Below are positions 8,083 through 20,200 of a DNA stretch of 64,000 bases, piece by piece. The translations under genes were made by a program, and so were the position numbers. The notes beneath the pieces are model-generated. The model worked only from the letters and a program-made list of their open reading frames with translations, was not told the DNA's origin and made no database searches. The stretch spans positions 38,284 to 102,283 of the forward strand of contig JAKSIS010000001.1 of the NCBI GenBank assembly GCA_024398665.1, written 5' to 3'. This DNA is from Bacteroidaceae bacterium. Its GTDB lineage: Bacteria > Bacteroidota > Bacteroidia > Bacteroidales > Bacteroidaceae. The stretch's first letter is position 1; each line of letters starts with the position of its first letter.

Positions 8083-11000
8083 ATGATTCCCTCAATTGGA
8101 AACATAAATGTCCGGCATGTACTGCTTTGCCTGATTCTGACTGTATCGGTCAGCTTGCAGGCACAGACATTGTCCGGGCTGGAATATTGGTTTGATCAGG
8201 CATCGGACGAACGCGTCAGTCTGGACCTGAGCGGCGACAGCTGCAGTGTTACGGCAGACATATCCACGTCCGGACTGACGGACGGTCTGCACTGGCTGTA
8301 TTTCCGTGCAGTTGATACTGACACTGTTTACAGTGGAATAAGCGCTTCTCCTTTCCTCAAATTCGACAATGCTCAGGGTAACCGTGTGGAATACTGGTTT
8401 GACGGGGACTACGGGACACTGCGGACTGCTGATGCCGGTCTTTCCGACAGCCTGTCAAATGTTGCCGTGTGGCTTGACATGGACGGCTTGTCATACGGAA
8501 TGCACCGTCTGGAGTATCGCATTCGGGACTGTAGCGGCGCCTTGACTTCAGCTTCAACGGCATTCGTCATGAATTACAGTTCCGGTAGTTCGGGAAGACT
8601 TGAATACTGGTTTGACGGAGACTATGGAACAGTACGCTCAGTTGAAACTGACAATATCTCCGATGTCATGGCGCTGCTTGACATGGACGGCCTTTCAAAT
8701 GGCTTTCATCGTCTTTATTACAGGATTGCGGACCAGAACGGCGGTATGACTCCTGTGTCAACCGCATTCGTCATGAATAACGGTGCGGGCAGCCCGGACC
8801 GTATCGAGTTTTGGATTGATGACGGAATAAGTGAGAGCAGGATGTCTGAAAGTATGGAAACCGGAGAGATTTCCGTAAATCTTGATTTGAGTTATGTTCC
8901 AATAGGTTTTCACAGACTGAATTTCAGGACATGCTCATCTGACAGGTCCAATTCCAGCCATGTGGGAACAGCGTTCATTATGGTTGATTACTGTGATGAG
9001 CCTGTAATGGAATTCTGGCTTGATGACGATTCGCTGGATTCCTACATCCTGCCCATGACACAATACGGCAACTCGCTGGTCTCTGACAGCATTCTGGACT
9101 TGAATGATGCCGGTAGCGGTTTTCACAGACTGTACTACAGACTGTCATCAATGGACGGCCATTATGCAGGTAATGTCGGAATGTCGCCTGTCTTTGTCAC
9201 TTCAATGCCTGATTTCTGCCTGCAGCAGGATACGTCTGTAATTGTCAATGGCCTGTACTGGATAGATGACGGTCCGCAGACAACAATTACGGATATTGAA
9301 GCCGGTTATCTGGTCGATATTGAAAAACTGATAAATCTTCCAGGTTTGTCCGATGGGGAGCATGTCCTGTCCATGAAGTTCATGGATTCCAACGGGCGTT
9401 GGACGGAAACGGACAGAACTCTGTTTACCAAAATGCGTATGGAGAATACTGAAAGCATTGACGGTATTATTTACAGATATACAGTCGGGCAGAATGAATT
9501 CTATGCTGCTGTGGCAGGATATGATGACAATATCAGCAGTGCCGCCATCGGTCAGAACGTAACTATTCTGGGAAACGATTTCACTATCAGTATGATTGAG
9601 GCTAATGCTCTGCTTGGCTGCACAACCATAGGTGATATTGCCAGTATTCCGCAATCCGTCACTTTCATAGGAGACCGGGCTTTTGCCGGTACTTCACTTA
9701 AGGAAATTAATCTCAAGGCATCCACTCCACCGGAATTGGGTAAAGATGTATTCCCAAGCGGCATTAATCTGCGTGTTCCGGTCAATGCGACAGGGTATGA
9801 CACACTTTCGACCAGTCTTGAAACAGCAGACATCAGTCTCACTTATGACGAAAGCTGCATATATGACAGCCAGTGGCTGGCCCTTCAGAGAATAGACAGC
9901 CTGATAAGCGTTCATGGAGGTTCTACCGGATGGGATTTTACGGACAGGACATCAACTCCTGCCGGTGTTTCAAGGTGGGGAACAGACAATGTGCGCGAGA
10001 TTGACTTGAGCTACCGCAATATCGGAGGATCCTTTTCTTCTGACGAACTGACAGCGGGCTTACCGCAGATAAGCAGGATCTGTCTGGAGGGCAACAGCAT
10101 CACTGATATGGAAGGTCAGGCAAATTACTGGCTGCTGCAGCTGGACAATCAGAAATATGACTCATGTGCGGACATCGTGATTGACCGTTCGCTTACAGGT
10201 ACTCTCGCATCTCCTGAGATTCCGCTCCTGTTCAGGGATGCGAATACCGGTGCGGTTGGAAACGAAGGGGACCGGCATGTCAGATACCGTCTGAGTACAC
10301 AGATTCCAGACGGTGGTTCTACAGACGGCGGGCAGCAGGAATATGCATTCATCCTTGATGCAGCTCCGGACGGAACGGTTGGAGTGTCAATGGATAACGG
10401 CAACGCCACCAATGTCTATATGGGGGAAAGCGGGCAGTATCTGAGTGTTACCGGGTACGGGATTCAGACAATCACCCCCGGCAGCTACAGTATGGCAAGG
10501 CTGTTCTTCATGGACGGTGATACAGACATGAACGGTACAGCGGACATTGCAGACCTTCAGGAGATGATAGGCTATATTTTCGGCAATTCCAGCATCAGAA
10601 AGATTTTTGCCTGGAATGCGGCAAATCTTGCGGAAGACGACAGAATCAATGTACAGGATGTTGTCGGTATGGTCAGCATCATTCTGAGCCGGATGCCTGA
10701 TGATGTTCCGCATGTGAGTTCCCGTAATGGTATTGTCCCGGACAAGGACATTCAGTCTGATGTGAAACTGATTGCATCAGACTGCCAGCTGTTGCTGCAG
10801 TCTGATGCCGATGTCGCAGCTCTGGATCTGATTCTTGATAATGACGCAGATTTTGCTGCCCTGACGGAGATGGGATTCGTTGTCAGCAGAAAGATGACTG
10901 ATGACGGACGTGAACATGCAGTTGCATATTCATTGAACGGATCAGTCATTCCGGCTGGGGAGCATGTGATTGCAAACTTCAAGAGGGCCAATACGGTATT

Positions 11001-11196
11001 TTCAGCAAAGACGGTTGACATCAATGCCAACCATCTGAATACTGTAACGGTCAATGGAAATCTGACAGGCGTCGGCAAAACCGGAAGAATAGAGAAAACC
11101 AATTCATATGATATCAATGGCCGTATTTCATCAGATGACTATAATGGAATAATCATCCGAAACGGAGATAAGATTCTGAACGGCCGTATCAGATAA
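8083..11196 (+). CDS. Large secreted repeat protein with dockerin-like domain and T9SS-like tail
   Basis: 1037 residues, signal peptide to about VSLQAQ. Residues 31-460 hold six imperfect repeats of about 70 residues, each opening with xEYWFDGDYG or a variant and containing GFHRLYYRI. Residues about 500-580 resemble BspA-type leucine-rich repeats (SIPQSVTFIGDRAFAGTSL), and 600-670 another LRR-like stretch. Residues about 811-871 look like a type I dockerin with two F-hand segments (DTDMNGTADIADLQ and EDDRINVQDVV). The C-terminus (SYDINGR, then IIIRNGDKILNGRIR) resembles a degenerate T9SS sorting tail. It is 8 nt upstream of a giant gene whose N-terminus looks cohesin-like. Function unknown; probably a cell-surface protein. 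Confidence 0.7.
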   Translation: MIPSIGNINVRHVLLCLILTVSVSLQAQTLSGLEYWFDQASDERVSLDLSGDSCSVTADISTSGLTDGLHWLYFRAVDTDTVYSGISASPFLKFDNAQGNRVEYWFDGDYGTLRTADAGLSDSLSNVAVWLDMDGLSYGMHRLEYRIRDCSGALTSASTAFVMNYSSGSSGRLEYWFDGDYGTVRSVETDNISDVMALLDMDGLSNGFHRLYYRIADQNGGMTPVSTAFVMNNGAGSPDRIEFWIDDGISESRMSESMETGEISVNLDLSYVPIGFHRLNFRTCSSDRSNSSHVGTAFIMVDYCDEPVMEFWLDDDSLDSYILPMTQYGNSLVSDSILDLNDAGSGFHRLYYRLSSMDGHYAGNVGMSPVFVTSMPDFCLQQDTSVIVNGLYWIDDGPQTTITDIEAGYLVDIEKLINLPGLSDGEHVLSMKFMDSNGRWTETDRTLFTKMRMENTESIDGIIYRYTVGQNEFYAAVAGYDDNISSAAIGQNVTILGNDFTISMIEANALLGCTTIGDIASIPQSVTFIGDRAFAGTSLKEINLKASTPPELGKDVFPSGINLRVPVNATGYDTLSTSLETADISLTYDESCIYDSQWLALQRIDSLISVHGGSTGWDFTDRTSTPAGVSRWGTDNVREIDLSYRNIGGSFSSDELTAGLPQISRICLEGNSITDMEGQANYWLLQLDNQKYDSCADIVIDRSLTGTLASPEIPLLFRDANTGAVGNEGDRHVRYRLSTQIPDGGSTDGGQQEYAFILDAAPDGTVGVSMDNGNATNVYMGESGQYLSVTGYGIQTITPGSYSMARLFFMDGDTDMNGTADIADLQEMIGYIFGNSSIRKIFAWNAANLAEDDRINVQDVVGMVSIILSRMPDDVPHVSSRNGIVPDKDIQSDVKLIASDCQLLLQSDADVAALDLILDNDADFAALTEMGFVVSRKMTDDGREHAVAYSLNGSVIPAGEHVIANFKRANTVFSAKTVDINANHLNTVTVNGNLTGVGKTGRIEKTNSYDINGRISSDDYNGIIIRNGDKILNGRIR

Positions 11197-11204
11197 CAGC
11201 AGAT

Positions 11205-14200
11205 ATGAAGTCACTAAACATTGTTTCCAAATTTATATTTTGTGCATATCTTTTGGTCGCAGACTGTATTCTGTCATCGGCGCAGATACTGTCAAACCGT
11301 CTGTACATACCTGACATAGTTGCCTGGAGAAGCAACACGTCTTATCTTTCAGTCCACATGGACAACCGCGATGATGTGACTGCAGTCCAGTTCAATGTTG
11401 GCATACCCAAAGTGATGAATGTTGGAAATGATGCGTTCCGTCTTTCAGACCGTGCATCGGACCAGGTGGTTCAGGCAAGTCTGAGTGGCAGTGATGATGA
11501 TTTCAACTGGTACCTGGTTCTCGTTTATTCTCCCACCAACTCCCCGTTCAGCGGACGTGCAGGAAAGATTCTTGACATAAAGTTCACCATGGGCGAAAAT
11601 GTCACTGAAGGGTCCCAACTGCGAATCCCCATAACAGGAGGAGTGATGAGCCGGTCAGACAAGACCAATGTGCTTCAGGAAACTGCCGACGGCAAGGTTT
11701 CAATAGAGTACGGTCCTGATCTTTATGTCGTTTCAGTGGACATTAATGATACTGAAACAGCTCCTGACAGCACGATTGATGTCAGCTGGACTGTGAAAAA
11801 CATCGGGGAGGAGACATGTACTGCCGGATGGTCTGAAGAAATATGTCTGACAGATGCCGGCGCCACCGGCGAATCATATCAGAATCACAATGTGCGTTAT
11901 CTTGCAACTGTAGTCTGTGACAATGTGTTGGAAGGCGGTTCCGCAATAAGCCGCAATGCGAGTGTCAGATTGCCATCACTGCCGGGTATTGACGGCAATT
12001 GCCGTGTGATGGTCAGGATTGTGCCTTTTCCGGAAAGCAATGAACGCCCTGAAAACAGAATAAACAATGTTACAGTAAGCAACAGTACTGTAAATGTCAG
12101 AAAACGTCTTTCATTGCAATTGAACAGACTTTCCGTTGATGAAGACAATCCCGGGAAACTGTTTGCCACATTGAACCGTTCCGGCCTGTGGAATACGGAT
12201 GAATCGTTCAGAATAAGTGTCACGGGGGATAATCGTGTCTCTTGTCCGGAAACAGTTACCATCATTTCAGGACAGAGTGCTGCAACATTTGACATAAGCG
12301 TTACAGACAACGGCATCCTTGATGAAAAAGGTCTGGTATCCCTTATTGAAGTATCCGACATTTCAGGAGGTACATCCACATATCAGCCTGCTTCCATAGA
12401 GCTTGCCGTAGTTGATGACGAATTGCCACAGTTGACGGTTGAAACATCGGAATCCGAGATTGGGGAAGGTGATTCTGTCATATTCTCAATCCATGCCGAA
12501 CGTGCGCCTGATACAGATCTGATACTGCATCTTTCATGTGACATGTCAGGCCGCTTTGATTTTCCCAGTGAAATACTATTGGAGAAGGACAGCTCCGATA
12601 CCAGAATAACCGCATATGCGCTTGACGATGTGAATCCGGCGCTGATGGAAGTGCCAACATTTACGTTCTGGGCATCGGGCTATCAGACTGCAAATACGTT
12701 TATTGGACTGATAGACAATGATATTCCTGATCTGGAACTTCATGTTACGCCTGAAATGATTGGTGAAAATTCCGGTATTGCGTCATTGAATGTAACGCTG
12801 TCACGTTCTTCTCTTATTGACAGAAGCATTACCATAAGGCTGTCTGATGATTCAACCGGTGGTGACATATATTACGGAGATTTTTCTTCTTTCACTTTGG
12901 CCGAAGGCGAAAGTGAGAAGACATTCACCATAGGTACGATTGACAATTTCCAGGCCGATGGTAACCGTGATGTGAAGCTGACAGCTTCAGTTTATATACA
13001 GTCCTGCGGATGCAGTCCGGGAAATGAAAGCATAGGTGTGGCAAATCAGACTATCCAGATTCTGGATAACGACGGCCCGTCGCTTACTGTCACATCAAAC
13101 CGTTCGACTTTAGCTGAGGGAACAGCTGAAGCTGCAGTTCTGACTGTCACCAGAAACACTTCAGTTACAGATTCTTTGGCCGTATCCGTGACAAGTGACT
13201 TTGATGAAGGATTGGAATACAGTCACGAAGTTATAATTCCTGCAGGGGAAAATTCTGTAAGGATTCCTGTCGGTGTGCTGAAAAATGCGAAGGAAAATGA
13301 CAGCCGTACAGTTTCCATTGTGGCATCGGCAGAGAGCCACAACAGCGGCATATGCTGGGTAATGATAAGCGACCAGACAATGGCTGATGCCGTAGTTGCG
13401 GATTTCGAACTGCTTACGCCTGATGGAAAACAGATACCGGACAACTGTGCCGTAGTGAAATCATCGGTGCTTGCCCGTGTTACAGTTGAGAATACCGGAG
13501 TGGTTGGAATACCGGCCGGAACGGATATCGGCATTCACTGCAGTGCCGGCGACGGTTATACGCAAAGAATGGTCTTGTCCACTCCATTAGCCGCCGGCGA
13601 AAGGACTGTTCAGGAATGCCTTTTGGCTATGCCATCCGCTCTGGGAACATTCAGTGCATATGCAAAAGTAAATGAAAACGGCAGGGCAAAAGAACTGCTG
13701 ATGAACAACAATACATCGGCTACAGCCAGCCTGACTGTTGTCCCGCCTTACAGAACGCATATAGAAAGCAGCAACAGCATACTTCAATATGGCGACAGCA
13801 CTATAATAACAGGTGTCATTTCCAATCGTGACGGCAGTGACTGGGTTGACGGATGCACTGAAGTCCAGTTGTTTGTGATATCTGAAGGATTGAAACTGAC
13901 CAAGACAGTGCTGACTGACAGACAGGGACATTTCAGATATGTTTGGTATCCTGAAAAGGCACAGTTCGGACATTTTGGAATTGGAGCATGCTATCCAGGT
14001 GAAGATATGCAGCAGGAACAGGCTTCAGTCGAGATTTATGGAATGTATTATGTCCGTGTGTCGGACAATCAGATTTACACTGTTCTTGAACAGCCATATG
14101 AGGGAACTGTTGCAGTACGCAACCCTGGACGCGTTTCCCTTACCGGTTTGACTGTGTCCGTCACGGACAATCCCGATTCCGCGACCGTTACCATAAATGC

Positions 14201-17200
14201 GCCTGACAGGATAGAAGGCGGTGAGACCGTATATGTGAATTATTCAATTATTGGGCACAAGGCTCCAGCCAGTGACGAATGGCAGACCCTGCATATCCAT
14301 ATGAGTACTGATCAGGGCGTTGCTCTGGACAGGACCATATATTATTACACACGCAATCCTATGGCCCGCCTCTCCTGCAGTACGGGCCGTATCATCACGA
14401 CCATGACGAAGGGAAGTACACGCGACTATTCCTTCAATATTGCAAATATCGGTTTGGGGCAGACCGGAGAAATCACTCTCTCCCTGCCGTCATGGATGCA
14501 GAGCATAACCCCGAAAACTTTGCCTTCAATGGCCCATGGTGACACAGCGCAGATTGTGCTGCGTTTTGTTCCCACCGATGACATGCTTCTGAATATTCCG
14601 GTAACAGGCCAGATTGGAGTCAATTGTGAAAGCGGGAACGGACTGTCCATACCGTTCAGCATTGAGCCTGTAAGCGAGTCCAACGGAAATCTGATTGTTG
14701 ATGTATGCGACGAATACACTTATTATACAGAAGAAGCACCTCATCTGTCTGATGCCACAGTCAGAATACTGCACCCGGTCAGTGGTGCCGTTATTGCCGA
14801 GGGACAGACTGACAGCGACGGTCTTTGTGCGTTTACATTGCCGGAAGGCTATTACACTTTAAGTGTGACACATCAGAACCACAGCAGTTACAGCAACAGT
14901 ATTCTGGTGGATCCTGGAAGAACACTGAGAAAGACGGTCAATATCAGTTACAATGCCATTGAAATAAGTTGGAATGTTGTGGAGACAACCGTCAGTGACA
15001 AGTATGAGATCGTGACAACGGTGAAATATGAGACACAGGTTCCCGCTCCTGTCGTTACTGTGGATATGCCTGAAAGCATACCGGCCAGAGAACTTGCTCC
15101 TGGTGAATCGCTTATTTTCTATGCCACCCTTACCAACAAAGGTCTCATTACGGCCAGGGATGTCGAATTCACCTTGCCTGAAGGTCTTAAAGTTCTTCAG
15201 TTCGAGGCGCTTGAATATGCCGATGAACTTTTTGACCTGGCCCCGTCCCAAAGTGTGGTCATACCGGTCCGGGTCACTAACGGCGCACCTCAAAGAGACC
15301 CTGCCAGAACGGAAGAAGGGTGGGAACGTGATCCCAACAAGCCTTTGGATGACGATGACTGTTATGCGAACACATTCCTTGGCTATTTCTATGAATGCGG
15401 TGCAGACAGCATATATCACAAATATCCCACAGGCCTGCGTCTTGGAAGTTGTGAAAGGGAAAGCACTTCAACCGGTGAAGGGGGAGGATCTGTATCAGGT
15501 GACGATTATTTTTATGGTATAACGTATTGGTTTACAGATGGAAAAAGTACTCCGAACAGGCCTGATACCAGTACGTCTCAGAAGTTGTTCGACATATTCG
15601 CCAGTGACAATCAGAAAAAGCCCGAATCGACTGGGGAACCGTACAAATGCCAGCCGTGCAAGAATCAGGTGCTGCTTGACCTGGCCAAACTTATACCCGC
15701 AGTGGACGTACTTACAGATGTGGCAGATCATGTCAAGGATATAAACAATTGTTATCAGGCCTTCAAATTGGAAGAAGGTCTTCATGACCAGCTTGCAAAC
15801 TGCAAGTACACTAAAGGCGTAACTGACAAGTATGACAAGATTGTCAGTGAAATTAACAGTATGGGTGACCATTTTGAAGACATATTCTTCGATATAGAAG
15901 TGAGCCGGCAGTATGTGAAGGATATGGCAGAAAATGCCCGTAACCAGCAGCTGTTTTCCAGCGAGAGTCTGGATGACCTGAAAAACATTTACAATTATAT
16001 GAGCGATGCATTCAACAACGCTTCAGGTATTGTCGATGATGTCTATGCTTTGGAAAAAGATATGGGCGACGTTTACAATTCTGCAAAGAATATTGTTGAA
16101 AAGGCTGACAAGTACTATACTGATTTTAAAAAAGAACGTGATGAATGGTATGAGGAGAGCAGCAGAATAATCTTTCCGAACAATTGGCAAGACAACCGGT
16201 TGGACAAGCTGGCAAGCGGAGAGCGTGCGGAACTTGATAAAAAGTATTTGGGCGACAGAATGGACAACGTCATGTCATATCTGGACAAAAGCATTGCCAC
16301 TGAGAAGGATTATGATGTTGCTAAAGGTGCGTTGTCTGATCTGATTGACGGTAAGAAACTGCCGGAGAAGGATTTGGCAAAGATCGGACAGAGTTCGGTC
16401 CGGGTCTTCAATGACATGCTGTACAATTCCCATGATTTCAGGGAAATGGCAAAGAATTCCAACAAGCAGGTGACTTATGACAAGATGCTGTCATGGGGTG
16501 CGGATTTTGGAGGAATGTCCGAAGAAGACATTGATCTGCTGACTAAGGGGGCAGCACAGCATGTCCCTGACCAGCATCTGCTGAAACAGGCTTATCTTGA
16601 CAATACACAGAAAGCCGTTGATTGGATGCCAAAGGTCACGGAGTTGCTTGATCACACTTTCGGTGACTGCAAATATGCGGGCAAGGACCCCAGTCCAGTA
16701 CGGACACGAGCATCATATTCAGCCGGCGGTATACAGATTATAGATAATTCCATACCCTATTCATATATGGTTCTGATGGACCAGGTGTATGAAGCCACTT
16801 ATCTTGTGGAACTCCAGCATGACAGGGATATGGAGTATTACGGTTCTGAAGAATGGCTTGATCTGACAACATACCAGCTGCAGCCTGTGACCTGGGCATT
16901 GGAGAAACTGAAGGACAAGATTTCGAGCGGTGATGATGCTGAGAAATTCATAAACGGTCCTGGCATCAGCATTTACTGTCCGGAAGGGATAAGTGACGAT
17001 GCAATGAGACGCTTCCTGTTCAGGTGGTACAATACATATAAGGATTCCATAACGACCCATGCCGGCAATAGGGTGTCTTCCAGAACGTTTGAGGATGCCA
17101 TTGATCTGGATGTGATTGATTATTATGACAATCTGATAAGCGAGAATGTAAAGAAAATATCCGGAGACCGGAACCGCTCAATTAAGGATATAATCAATGA

Positions 17201-20200
17201 GAACATTGAAACTGCGCTTGAGGATTTGACAGGAGGGGGCTCCGTGTGTGCCAGCATATCGCTGAAATTTGACCAGACCATGGTCATGACACGCCAGGCA
17301 TTCCGCGGTACGTTGAATGTTCACAACGGTAACGTAAATGAGCCCATGGAGAACGTCATTCTCCAGTTGGAAGTCCGTAATGCCAGTGACGGCAGCATTG
17401 CTACCGGACACGAAATGCAGATCAATCTTGAGTCTATGGAAGGCTTTGAAGGCAATCTGAACCTTACAGACGGCTGGCTGCTGTCACCGGGCGCTGATGG
17501 AACTGCTTCAATCCTGTTCATTCCTACCAAATTTGCAGCGCCGGACAAGGCACAGGAATATACATTCGGAGGCAGACTGAAGTATCTTGATCCTTTCACC
17601 CATACCATCGTTACGCGTGAACTGAGTGCGGTTCCACTTACCGTCACTCCATCACCGGAACTTGATCTGACTTATTTTATACAGCGTGATGTTCTTGGTG
17701 ACAATCCGCTGACTCCGGACGTGGTGGAACCCAGTGAAGATGCTGAATTCTCTCTTCTGGTTCATAATGTGGGTTCAGGTGAAGCAAAGAATGTCGTTCT
17801 TGAAACAGCCCAGCCTGAGATAGTTGAAAATGTGAAAGGTCTGAAGATAGACTTTGAACTCACAGCCAGCAAACTGGACGGCGGTGATGCAGTCCTGTCA
17901 ATGGGCAGGAGTATCGTATCGGATTTCGGTTCGATAGCACCGGGTGGAAGCCGCTACGTCCAGTGGATGCTCAGAAGTTCACTTCTCGGACATTTCACGG
18001 ATTATGATGTCACCGCATCGCATCTGACAAGTTATGGCAATCCGGACTTGTCTCTGCTCAATGAGGTCAGCATACATGAACTTGTACGCAGCATTGATGC
18101 CGGCAATGGCAACACCGGCTTCATGGTAAATGATTTCATGGATGCAGACAGAATGCCTGACATGCTTTACGTTTCAGACGGCAGCACTGAAACAGTCAGC
18201 AGGGCGGCCGGTGTAAGAATATCACGAAAGACTGACCTGGAGTATGAGATGACAGTGGAACCGTCATCCGATGGCTGGAATTACGGCTATGTGAATGATC
18301 CGACATATGGAGCCTCTGAACTGGAATCCGTTGTTCGTGTAAGTGACGGACAGGCCGTCAGCGTCCGTAATTTCTGGCAGACCGATGTCATTCTGCGTGA
18401 CGGAAAGGATCCTCTTTATGAAAACAGAATACATATTGCTGACAAGTTTGAAGGCTCAGGTCCTGAAATGTACATATTGAACTTCATGCCGATGCCTTCT
18501 GTGTGGCTTGAAGTGGAGTCTTTCAGTGGAATTGATGAAAATACGCCTCTGCTGACAAAGGCTTTGGATTATCTGGATGTCACTTTCAACAAGCCAATCA
18601 ATCCTGACAGTTTCTCTTCTGATGACATCAGCTGTTCAGTTCAGGGCATAACGGTTGATTTGTCAGGAATCAGCATTTCACAAATAGGGGACAGAACTTT
18701 CAGACTTGATCTGTCAACAATCAACGGAAAGACAGGAAACGGGTACTACTGTCTGTGCGTCCGTACATCAGGCATAATTGATTCGGAAGGCTTCAGTGGA
18801 AAGAACGGCAGGAGTATTGACTGGAACCTGTATAAGGATTCAATGGTCAGTATCATATGTGGGGTAAATCCGTCAGATGCCGGAACGGTATCGGTGATGG
18901 ATGCCGATTCAATTGTGCTGGCAGGCAACTGGGCTCCATTTGGAACGGAAGTTATCTTGTCTGCACAACCGTCTGAAGGTTATTCGTTCAAGAATTGGAC
19001 ATCTGGCGGACAGGTATTGTCAGAAGAACAGGACTTCAGATATGTTCTCAGTACCGGCAGCGGAATTCAGGCCAATTTTTCATTGGACAAATATCCTGTC
19101 ACGGTAATTCAAAGTGAAGACGGAACTGTTAATGACCTGTCCGGCTATTACAGTTTCGGTGACACGCTGGTACTGACAGCCACTCCCAGTTCGTCATGCG
19201 TATTTGAAAACTGGGTCATCAACGGTGAAAGGATAGTATCCGATACTGAACTTGTGCTCTTGGTGAATCAGCCTATTACCGTTTCTGCTGAATTCAGGCG
19301 TGAAATATTCTGGCAGGAGATAGCATTGAAGCAAGGCTGGAACTGGATTTCAACATTCATTGATGAACCCCTGCCTCTATCTGAACTCAGCTACGGTATA
19401 CGTAACGTCATATCTCAGAATCATGAGGCAGTTATTTCCAATAGGACTGTAACCGGTGACATTACAGCAATTGAACCTATGGAATCATATAAGGTGAATG
19501 CCGAATATGATACTTATCTTCTTCATTCCGGCCATAAGGTATCAGACATTTCATCCAATGTTTCCGTCGATGAATGGAAATGGCTGGGATATCCATGGAA
19601 TGAACCTGGCTTGCTGTCCGAGGCTTTTGACAACCCGGTTGAAGGAGACATCATCATTTCCCAGGCCGGTTTTGCGCAGTATTATGGCGGTTATTGGGAG
19701 GGCTCATTGTCCATACTGCAGCCTGGTGAAGGATATCTGTACGGTACAGGTTCCTCCAGAACCGTACGTTATGTAACCCCGGACAACCTTTCTCATGTCA
19801 CTCCTGATGACAGACCGGCGAATGACACGGTTGATATCCACGCTTATCCTTATGTGATGAACATAATCGCCCGACTTGCAGGAGGTGATATCGTTCTCCC
19901 GCAAGACAGCTATGTGGTTTATGCTATGGCTGGAACTGAATGTAGGGGACAGGGAAGGCTGATAGGAGGTAAATTCTACATATCCGTATATGGTGATACA
20001 TCGGAGCAAATCACTTTCCTGGTAAAAGACAACAGCAGTGGGTCGCTGATGCCTTCCAATGAAAGCGTATCCTTCCTTAATGGCGTTCTTGGAAACCGGA
20101 AATCTCCGTATGTCATTACATGCGGTGACATTTCAGATGTGCACGGCTATCCGCAGACTGAAGACGAAACGGTTTACCGGATTGACGGTATTATGATTGG

